Source of the DNA: Thermoproteati archaeon
GTDB taxonomy: Archaea > Thermoproteota > Thermoprotei_A > Marsarchaeales > UBA168
NCBI GenBank assembly: GCA_023256375.1
Contig: JAGDXE010000009.1
Location: 1-47,074, forward strand
Direction: 5' to 3'
Length of the DNA: 47,074 nt
Below, in pieces: positions 17,468 to 24,797 of this stretch (its first letter is position 1; each line of letters starts with the position of its first letter). The translations under genes and the position numbers were made by a program. The notes under the pieces are model-generated. The model saw only the letters and a program-made list of their open reading frames with translations, did no database searches and was not told the DNA's origin.

Positions 17468-17805
17468 TTTTTTTCCTCGCCCATCTTTTTTCCAGCTGCA
17501 ACTAGGGCCAGACCAACGGCCGTAGTTATGGGCTCAGGTGCCGCTATTAATATCATACCCAACCCTATGAGTTTTCTTGCGGTGTCCGCGGATTGGGTAT
17601 GAGGTGATTTTTTTAAATTGTTTAATATATTTATGCAATTAGACTTGTTTGATTCGTTTGGGTTCGCTAAGAACTTATTTAGTGCGGCATAGAGCGAAGT
17701 ATACTCGTATAGGGAATCCAGCTTATTGATGGCCTCTAATTTGGATAGGGCTCTATTCGCGGAATCTATCCGTCTTTCGGCTTCAAGGATATTGCTGATG
17801 TCCAC
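17464..17805 (-). CDS. Hypothetical helical protein with hydrophobic C-terminal segment
   Basis: 113 aa; ...LIGLGMILIAAPEPITTAVGLALVAAGKKMGEEKN. Confidence 0.5.
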   Translation of the reverse strand: MDISNILEAERRIDSANRALSKLEAINKLDSLYEYTSLYAALNKFLANPNESNKSNCINILNNLKKSPHTQSADTARKLIGLGMILIAAPEPITTAVGLALVAAGKKMGEEKN

Positions 17806-17854
17806 GTGATGCTCTTTCTTGTGAGTTTTTGTAAGTTACCCTGAAACTAATTTA

Positions 17855-17868
17855 TATCGCTAGCGATA
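17855..17868. promoter_or_regulatory. 14-bp perfect palindrome, candidate operator of the padR-like gene
   Basis: TATCGCTAGCGATA just upstream of a TATA-like CTTAAAAATA (17871-17880) and ATG 17897. Confidence 0.55.
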
Positions 17869-17896
17869 CGCTTAAAAATAGATAACTATAGATATT

Positions 17897-18418
17897 ATGT
17901 CAGAAGTGAAAGACGCTGTGCCAAGGGGCTTTACTAGGTATTACGTGTTGTACCTTTTGTCTAAAAATAGTTTGAGCGGCAAAGAAATAATAGACGCGGC
18001 ATCGGGTGATCCGAGTTTGCACTGGAAGCCCTCACCGGGTTTAATTTATCCAATGTTGGGTAGATTGCTGGAAGAAGGGTATATAGAAGAATCGGACGGA
18101 AAATATAAGATAACAGAAAAAGGCAAGGTAAAGTTAGCTGATTATTATAAGTATCAGGCGCACCTAATCGAGAAGATGTCCGTTCTAGAAGAATTTGCGG
18201 CGAAGATAGCTAGTACAAATCTGTTTTTAACAAGTGAAGTAATGGATACGGTGGCTTCAGGGGTTGCGGAAGTAAAAAATACCGTAAGGCCGAATTATAG
18301 CCTTAAAAGACTTAAGGAAAAATACAGGGATTTCTTGCGCTCTGAGTTAGAAAGAATTGATCGCGAACTAGGGGAAAGCAATAATTCAAATAAGCAAGAG
18401 GGTACGCCGAACCCTTAG
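17897..18418 (+). CDS. PadR-family transcriptional regulator
   Basis: RYYVLYLLSKNSLSGKEIIDAAS...WKPSPGLIYPMLGRLLEEGYIEESDGKYKITEKGK. Confidence 0.85.
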   Translation: MSEVKDAVPRGFTRYYVLYLLSKNSLSGKEIIDAASGDPSLHWKPSPGLIYPMLGRLLEEGYIEESDGKYKITEKGKVKLADYYKYQAHLIEKMSVLEEFAAKIASTNLFLTSEVMDTVASGVAEVKNTVRPNYSLKRLKEKYRDFLRSELERIDRELGESNNSNKQEGTPNP

Positions 18419-18649
18419 CTAGGCGTTTATAGGCGATATTATTATTACGTTATCCCCCCTTACAACTATGGTACCTAAATCCTTAGTTTTGCCGTCTGGT
18501 CCGACCTCTTCCGCGTTTTCCAAGACGACATTTAAATAAATATCGTAGTTTTTCAGTAGTCCTCTTATAGTCTTCCCACCCTTGAGTACGAGCAGAACGG
18601 TCTTACCGAACGAGTTATCCATAAGTTGTTGCGTAGCAGGTTCAGACAA
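18419..18649 (-). CDS. Sm-like (Lsm) RNA-binding protein
   Basis: VLLVLKGGKTIRGLLKNYDIYLNVVLENAEEV...LGTIVVRGDNVIIISP (Sm1/Sm2 motifs). Confidence 0.92.
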   Translation of the reverse strand: MSEPATQQLMDNSFGKTVLLVLKGGKTIRGLLKNYDIYLNVVLENAEEVGPDGKTKDLGTIVVRGDNVIIISPINA

Positions 18650-18739
18650 TCTGATAAAATACGTCTCCTGTACTTAACTTTATCGTACTGCACTTGATTA
18701 ATTCCCACAAAGTTAAATACGTCCCCCCTCTTTACATAA

Positions 18740-19000
18740 ATGGGTAGGAGAAGAAGAAGAAAGGTAACGCCTGTTAAGGTTAGGCGTTCAATACCTAAGG
18801 TATTCAGATGCCCTAAATGCGATAATGAAAGCCTTGTTGCTACAGAAACGGGCACGGGGGAAAACGGAGAGAAAGAGTTCATCCTAAAATGTGGGGTTTG
18901 CGGCTTTACTCAGAAAGTTACCGTAAATAAGAATCAGCAGGCGGTTGACGCCTATAACAAATTAGTAGATATAATTGCTGGTCTAGCGCGATCAATTTGA
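18740..19000 (+). CDS. Elf1-like transcription elongation factor (zinc ribbon)
   Basis: MGRRRRRKVTPVKVRRSIPKVFRCPKCDNESLVATE...LKCGVCGFTQKVTV...VDAYNKLVD. Confidence 0.82.
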   Translation: MGRRRRRKVTPVKVRRSIPKVFRCPKCDNESLVATETGTGENGEKEFILKCGVCGFTQKVTVNKNQQAVDAYNKLVDIIAGLARSI

Positions 19001-19779
19001 TTGGAAATATAGAGAGTAGAATAAGACAAATCGTTAGCGAAAAAGGGTTCTTTCATTTTACCTTGATAGATCCTGAGAAAACTGACTCGCTTCAGAAGCA
19101 GATCGTGGGATTAGACGCTACTGGCACTGATGGTTACTTAGTTGGTGGAAGTACGGGTTTTTACCCCACTCAAGCGGAAGAAACCGTAAGGGTTATAAAA
19201 AACTTTTCGTCGAAGCCCGTAGTTTTATTTCCTGGCGGGTTGTTTGGTTTAGCAAAAAACGCAGACGCTATATTTTATCTGACACTTTTGAACTCACTAT
19301 CCCCCTATTTCCTAATCGGGGCACAGGCGCAGGCTGCTCCTCTAATTTATAAAATGAAAATGGAGGCAATACCAGTTGGATACGTGGTGTTTGGCAAGAG
19401 TAGTATGGTTTCAATAATGGGTATGACGCAAGAAATAGAGCCTAGAAACTACAAGGCCGCGTCCGCATACGCCATGGCGGCTTCTCTAATGGGCATGCAC
19501 GCGGTCTACCTTGAAGGGGGATCCGGCGTAGAAAAACCTTTGCCCCCTGATACGATATTAAAGGTCAGGTCTTCGATCCCTAAAGACGTCCTCCTAATAG
19601 TGGGCGGTGGCATAAGGGAGAAAGAGGACGCCAGATCGGCCGTGGAATCTGGAGCAGATATAATAGTTAATGGCACTGTTGTAGAGGAAAGCGGTAGCAA
19701 ATCGTTAGCTAAAATAATCGAAGGATGCGGTGAAGGGGTATCGGTTAAGCGGTCAAGGGTCCTACGAGGATGCCCTTGA
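18997..19779 (+). CDS. Geranylgeranylglyceryl phosphate synthase
   Basis: FTLIDPEKTD...GTDGYLVGGSTGF...KPVVLFPGG...YLEGGSGVEKPLP...VGGGIREKEDARSAVESGADIIVNGTVVEE. Confidence 0.92.
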   Translation: MIGNIESRIRQIVSEKGFFHFTLIDPEKTDSLQKQIVGLDATGTDGYLVGGSTGFYPTQAEETVRVIKNFSSKPVVLFPGGLFGLAKNADAIFYLTLLNSLSPYFLIGAQAQAAPLIYKMKMEAIPVGYVVFGKSSMVSIMGMTQEIEPRNYKAASAYAMAASLMGMHAVYLEGGSGVEKPLPPDTILKVRSSIPKDVLLIVGGGIREKEDARSAVESGADIIVNGTVVEESGSKSLAKIIEGCGEGVSVKRSRVLRGCP

Positions 19780-19814
19780 TGGCCTTTTCGGGATAGAATA
19801 TTATTCATAGCGAA

Positions 19815-20129
19815 CTACCCCATCCTTACGGATGGGGCTTCGCGGTTCATTGGCACGCTTGCTTTTACCTGTGGAAATTTTCTCTGTATTTCTCTAGACG
19901 TGATAGTTTTTATCATGTTGATATTAGGTATATTGAGGGCTGGTTTTGCCTTGATTATCGTGTGGAAGTAATCCTTATCAACTCCAATATCTATAACCTA
20001 GACTTCGAACGTTTTGCTTATTTCTTGAATTTGTCCTTTTAGGAAGTTCACGATTTCTTCGTTGCCGAACACCTTGCTGCGGTACTTCACCACCTGGGCA
20101 TAGTGATAATAAAGGGCGTAAACTGAATG
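19815..20129 (-). pseudogene. tnpA: Degraded IS200/IS605-family TnpA (Y1 HUH transposase) relic
   Basis: Minus-strand HSVYALYYHYAQVVKYRSKVFGNEEIVNFLKGQIQEISKTFEV*VIDIGVDKDYFHTIIKAKPALNIPNINMIKTITSREIQRKFPQVKA...; resembles Y1 transposase (VxKYRxKV...PDHVHL...LKxxxxxxxRKxFP) with an in-frame TAG, altered HUH and missing catalytic-Tyr C-terminus. Confidence 0.8.
19818..19837. repeat. Perfect 8-bp-stem hairpin at the end of the tnpA relic (candidate IS end hairpin)
   Basis: CCCCATCC-TTAC-GGATGGGG. Confidence 0.8.
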
Positions 20130-20219
20130 CGATTCTTAGTCCGATCTGTGCCGCATAGTTATACCTGTTATTTAATAACTATAAAAAAAGTTTCTATAGG
20201 GCTATCTATCCTTTCCCTC

Positions 20220-20251
20220 ACGGGAGGGAACTTCCGCGCCTTAACCCCCGT
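20220..20251. repeat. 32-bp exact repeat, copy 2, about 90 bp upstream of the tnpA relic
   Basis: acgggagggaacttccgcgccttaacccccgt, identical to 6693-6724. Confidence 0.9.
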
Positions 20252-20379
20252 CACGTTAAAGGCCTCGAATTTTGGTAGGGCTTTATGAAAAAGGCAATTA
20301 TTACGCGCTAAGAGATTAACGGCAGGTTTGGGGCGAATAGAACTCAGTTAGAAGGGTGCTAAGGATGCGTTTAAAAAAT

Positions 20380-21528
20380 CTATTGAGACCGCATGGATTC
20401 GAATAGTTTTAGCGCTGAAAGAACTCCTTTATCTTCAATAAAATTGGCGTTTAAATCTTTAAGTGCTAACTCTAAAGTAGCCAGACCAATTAGAACCTCC
20501 CGCTTACCTACTAAATTCATGTGACCGAACCTTAAGATTTTATCTGTGAGAATTCCCTGACCTTCGGCAAATAATACGCCGTACTGCCTTGCTTGCGCAA
20601 CCACGCTGTTCGAGTTCTGTAAATTAACCGCTGTTACGGTGTTTGATTCGTATCCTTCTTCTGCAAAAATGCTTAATCCCATCCCCCTGAGTCCGGTCCT
20701 TACGGCTTGAGCCATCAAACGATGCCTCGCTATCCTGTTGTTTATACCCTCTTCTTCAATCATTTTTAATGCCTCGCCTACCGCCAATAGGATTGGCGTT
20801 GAGGTAGTAAAAGGTATATTAATATTGTTACCTTTTATGTAATTCCTTACATCTAAATAATATGAGCGACCCCTTGAATCTTGTTCTAAAGCCTTCATAA
20901 CCTTATCGCTAATCGTGATAAAAGACATACCCGGAGGAGCTCCTATGCATTTCTGGGAGGCGGTAATCATGACGTCCACGCCCCACTTATCTACTTCTAC
21001 AAAATCGCCTCCGACGGCGGTGATTCCGTCAACTATTGATACGGCCCCACTCTTTGTAATTTCACTCATAATTTCTTTCATTGGATTTAATACACCCGTT
21101 GATGTCTCGTTTTGTACGATTGTGACTATGTCAAAAGGGCCCTTTTCTAACGCCAGCTGGACGTCTTCCTTAGTGATTGCTTTGCCCCATACTTTTTCAT
21201 AAAGCACGACGTCGTCTGAATAATACTTAGCTATATCATACATGCGTTTAGAAAACACGCCATTTACTAATGATAGAATTCTTGAATGCGGCTTCGATAT
21301 AGATGACAGAGCTGCGTCCATGGCTGCAGTTCCAGATCCAGTAAGCGGAATTGTAAGGTTCTGCGTACCTTCTATTTTTGAAATAAATTTCGAAACCCAA
21401 TCTAAGGCCTCTAAAAACTCTTTGTTTCTATGATACCGTATAGGATTAGATAGTGCTTTGAGCACTCTAGGGTGTACTGAAACTGGCCCTGGAGTTAATA
21501 GCAATAACTCATCATCATCAAATGACAT
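20380..21528 (-). CDS. Class V PLP-dependent aminotransferase (alanine-glyoxylate/serine-pyruvate type)
   Basis: LLTPGPVSVHPRVLKALSNPIRYHRNKEF...LTGSGTAAMDAAL...VDGITAVGGDFVEVDKWGVDVMITASQKCIGAPPGMSF. Confidence 0.9.
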   Translation of the reverse strand: MSFDDDELLLLTPGPVSVHPRVLKALSNPIRYHRNKEFLEALDWVSKFISKIEGTQNLTIPLTGSGTAAMDAALSSISKPHSRILSLVNGVFSKRMYDIAKYYSDDVVLYEKVWGKAITKEDVQLALEKGPFDIVTIVQNETSTGVLNPMKEIMSEITKSGAVSIVDGITAVGGDFVEVDKWGVDVMITASQKCIGAPPGMSFITISDKVMKALEQDSRGRSYYLDVRNYIKGNNINIPFTTSTPILLAVGEALKMIEEEGINNRIARHRLMAQAVRTGLRGMGLSIFAEEGYESNTVTAVNLQNSNSVVAQARQYGVLFAEGQGILTDKILRFGHMNLVGKREVLIGLATLELALKDLNANFIEDKGVLSALKLFESMRSQ

Positions 21529-21766
21529 TTCACTTTAAAAATGTATTATAATATAGATTTTGCGTTTTTATCCACGTAGCCTAACATCCGTGAAATCAGT
21601 TATCGGGAATCGTTACTTTGAAATAAACAAGACCTCTTGAGCAATAAACCCCCGGCTTTAAATAGGGTAACACGGTGAATACGGCAATGGCCTATAGGCA
21701 AACGCCTTCTAACCTCTGGGACAGGGTGCTGCTAATATAATAACCAGAAAGTGTAAAGTAATTGGA

Positions 21767-21804
21767 CGCAAACCTCAATTAGCAACTAATTAGCTTGGTT
21801 TGCG
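21767..21804. repeat. Imperfect long hairpin in a gene-free interval
   Basis: CGCAAACC-tc-AATTAG-caa-CTAATT-agctt-GGTTTGCG. Confidence 0.7.
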
Positions 21805-21835
21805 AGTTATATCCGTTATTACTAAACTGGCATCC

Positions 21836-21953
21836 TCTCATCCCTAAAGGTTAAGGTTCCCGCTTCAACGACGCGTAGCTAATAATAATACCTTCCCGCT
21901 GAAGGTATCCCGCCAGAGGCATCTCCACAGGCGTGGATTCGGGTTGCACCAAC
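21836..21953 (-). pseudogene. tnpB: Relic of an IS605/IS1341 TnpB C-terminal tail and downstream end
   Basis: Minus strand VGATRIHACGDASGGIPSAGRYYY*LRVVEAGTLTF, resembling the TnpB C-terminus (G.xACGDxS...VxEAG); includes stem ACCTTC-ccgct-GAAGGT. Confidence 0.6.
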
Positions 21954-22248
21954 CCCTATTTTTGCGCTTCAATACGCAATCCCAACGTTTTTATATACTA
22001 TTCACAAATCATCTCCTCCTACTCGGAGCCTTCTTGCTTACAATCAGTAAAAATGACCGTAAATTGACCAAAAATGTATACCTTTTTAATCGGTCTCGTA
22101 GCCACTTTAAGGCTATCTGCGAACTTCGAAATTAGAGCTATGAAATTTACGTCCTCCATACAATTGCGTGGAGTCGCGAGGCTGGGGCAGTGTAAGCTAG
22201 ACTAATAAAAGCGAAGAGAATAAAGGTTAGTGTTATATAAATTATGAA

Positions 22249-23145
22249 TTGGCGTTTGAAGACGGTTCCTTCATATATGTTGACTATACAGCAAAGAACA
22301 AGGACGACGGAAAGGTTTTCGAGACCACATCAGAAGATGTAGCTAAATCCGCGGGTATATATAGGGAGGGCGATACGTACGGTCCCCGCTTAGTAATTTT
22401 AGGCCAAGGCTGGGTAACAAAGGGTTTCGAAGAAGCCCTTAAACAAGCCGAACTCGGAAAGCAGGCTAACGTCGAGGTGCCTTTTGAAAAAGGCTACGGA
22501 GCGAGGGATCCTAGAAAAGAAAAACATTACCCCATACGGGCATTCGATAAAAAAGAGCCGCCAAGAGTAGGTGCGTTAGTTCAGGTTAACGGAGAAGTTG
22601 GTACGGTTCTTAGCGTAGGCGGAGGGAGAGTTTTAATTGACTTTAATGATCCTAGAGCTGGAAAGACCTTAGTTTACGAGTTCACGGTCAAATCGAAACT
22701 GGAAACTAATGAAGATAAAATACAAGCGTTAGTTCACAGGAGGTTTTCCGGGCTAAAAAGAGAAAACATAGTCGTCGTTATCGACAAGAATTCATGCACG
22801 ATCCAATTACCTGAAGAGGCTAATCTTCTTGAAAACGCCCCGTATTATAAGGCTGCCATTGCAAGAGACGTAAATAAATACTTCCCAGATATTTACTTGG
22901 TGCATTTTGTAGATACTTACGTGTTTAAAGCACCCCAGCCAAAACCACAGGAAGCAGTCGCAACGCCAGCAGCTCAATCTAAATTACCGGAAAACGAGCA
23001 GGTTGCTTCCAAGGCGGCGGATCAGAACGCTACCGTAGAGCAGAGCGTTCAGCAGTCAGAGGCTAGCGCACAGCCAGAGGCTGCGCCTAAAACTGACAGT
23101 GCCCCTAGAGCTAAAAACAAAGCGAGGAAAAACGACGGGACTTGA
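22249..23145 (+). CDS. FKBP/SlyD-type peptidyl-prolyl isomerase with long low-complexity C-terminal tail
   Basis: YVDYTAKNKDDGKVFETT...GPRLVILGQGWVTKGFEEALKQAELG...VPFEKGYGARDPRKEK; tail rich in A/E/Q/P. Confidence 0.88.
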   Translation: MAFEDGSFIYVDYTAKNKDDGKVFETTSEDVAKSAGIYREGDTYGPRLVILGQGWVTKGFEEALKQAELGKQANVEVPFEKGYGARDPRKEKHYPIRAFDKKEPPRVGALVQVNGEVGTVLSVGGGRVLIDFNDPRAGKTLVYEFTVKSKLETNEDKIQALVHRRFSGLKRENIVVVIDKNSCTIQLPEEANLLENAPYYKAAIARDVNKYFPDIYLVHFVDTYVFKAPQPKPQEAVATPAAQSKLPENEQVASKAADQNATVEQSVQQSEASAQPEAAPKTDSAPRAKNKARKNDGT

Positions 23146-23204
23146 CTTTTTGGTTTAATAAATTAAGCTTTTTAATAATTAGATAACTTAAGGTGGAGCA
23201 GTTT

Positions 23205-24641
23205 ATGGAAGTCTTAATTTACGATACAATGAGTAGGAATAAAGTCCCCGTTCCTAATAATAACCACAAAGTCGGAATATACGTATGCGGTTTGACGGTC
23301 TACGACAGAGCGCACCTGGGGCACGCTAGGGTATTCGTCGTATTCGACGTATTTCGTAGGATTCTAGCTAAAAACGGATATGATGTTAGATACGTACAGA
23401 ATTTTACGGACGTTGATGATCGCATAATATCAAGGGCGAAAGAATTGGGGGTAAGTGCCAAACAAGTCGCCGATCAATACATAGCTGCGTATTTTGACGA
23501 CATGAAAAAATTGAACGTAATTGAGGCTGATGTTTATCCCCGCGCTACAGAGCATATAAACGACATCTTGGCGTTAATAAAAAAAATTGAAGAGAAAGGG
23601 TACGCGTACACGACCTCTAAGGGCGTTTATTTTAGGGTCCCAAAGTTTAAGCAGTACGGCAAATTGTCCCACCAATCCGTGGATAATCTAAAGAGCGGTG
23701 CCCGCGTAGAACCCGATCCTGAAAAAGAGTACCCGCTGGATTTCTCGCTTTGGAAGTTTTATAAAGGCGATCCGGTTGAACCCCGCTGGGACTCTGAATG
23801 GGGACCTGGTAGACCAGGTTGGCACATTGAGTGCTCGGCCATGTCCATGAAATATTTGGGAGTAATTGATGTCCATGGTGGTGGGGCTGACCTCATATTT
23901 CCGCATCATGAAAACGAAATAGCTCAGAGCGAAGCAGCTACCGATCAAGTGTTTGCACGTTCATGGATGCACGTGGGCCTCTTAAGTATAGAGGGAGAAA
24001 AAATGTCAAAATCATTAAAAAATTTTATAACTATTGATGAATCGGTAAAACGCTGGGGCAGCAACGCCGTAAGGCTATTTTTGTTATCAGCTCCATATCG
24101 TTCGGCGTTATCTTACTCTGAGGCCGCTTTGGAAAGGTCCGCAGATAACTGGTTGCAAATCGAAGCTACGTACGCTGAAGCGCTTTACCCTAGAACCGGT
24201 GACTCGGCAGTATCTGATGAATATTTAATTAAAAATAAAGAATTAGAGCAACGCCTTCTTGCGTATTTAGCAGATGACCTAAATACACCTGCCGCTTTAA
24301 ACGCGATTTTCCAGTACTTCTCTTATCTTTCGAAGGTTTCGGCGGAAGGGGATGGCCTCAATGAAAGGCAGGCTGAATTAGTAATAAATAACGCAAAAAT
24401 GATTGAAGAAATGCTGGGCTTTACTTTTCCTAGAAAAGAATTTGGCTATGAAGAGTTGATCTTTGAGCGCTTTGAGCTCAGAAGGCAAAAAAAGTATGCC
24501 GAAGCTGATGCTATAAGGAACAAGTTAAGGCAAGATGGCCTATTGCTTATAGATCATAAAGACCACACAATCTGGTTTAAGAGTTCCGTTCCTGATGCCG
24601 GCCAAAGGATTACGCGCGCAGGCTCTGGGACTTCTTCCTAA
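23205..24641 (+). CDS. cysS: Cysteinyl-tRNA synthetase
   Basis: YVCGLTVYDRAHLGHARVFVVFDVFRR...WHIECSAMSMKYLG...DLIFPHHENEIAQSEA...KMSKSLKNFITI. ORF-track start is 23193; ATG 23205 preferred. Confidence 0.94.
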   Translation: MEVLIYDTMSRNKVPVPNNNHKVGIYVCGLTVYDRAHLGHARVFVVFDVFRRILAKNGYDVRYVQNFTDVDDRIISRAKELGVSAKQVADQYIAAYFDDMKKLNVIEADVYPRATEHINDILALIKKIEEKGYAYTTSKGVYFRVPKFKQYGKLSHQSVDNLKSGARVEPDPEKEYPLDFSLWKFYKGDPVEPRWDSEWGPGRPGWHIECSAMSMKYLGVIDVHGGGADLIFPHHENEIAQSEAATDQVFARSWMHVGLLSIEGEKMSKSLKNFITIDESVKRWGSNAVRLFLLSAPYRSALSYSEAALERSADNWLQIEATYAEALYPRTGDSAVSDEYLIKNKELEQRLLAYLADDLNTPAALNAIFQYFSYLSKVSAEGDGLNERQAELVINNAKMIEEMLGFTFPRKEFGYEELIFERFELRRQKKYAEADAIRNKLRQDGLLLIDHKDHTIWFKSSVPDAGQRITRAGSGTSS

Positions 24642-24686
24642 ATAGAGGCCGAAACCTTAATAGCGCCGTACAAAATAAAAAAAGAG

Positions 24687-24788
24687 TTGCCATTTAGTCT
24701 GATCGTACGGGTTGGTTATTACCTTTGTTTTGCCTTGGTTGCAGGAGTTTTTATCTACGTAATTTGGTCCGAAAAAAAGAAGCGCTAA
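24687..24788 (+). CDS. Predicted 33-aa single-TM small membrane protein
   Basis: TTG-start ORF MPFSLIVRVGYYLCFALVAGVFIYVIWSEKKKR*: one hydrophobic helix then a basic tail; not in the ORF track (<60 aa). Confidence 0.5.
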   Translation: MPFSLIVRVGYYLCFALVAGVFIYVIWSEKKKR

Positions 24789-24797
24789 GATTTCGAA

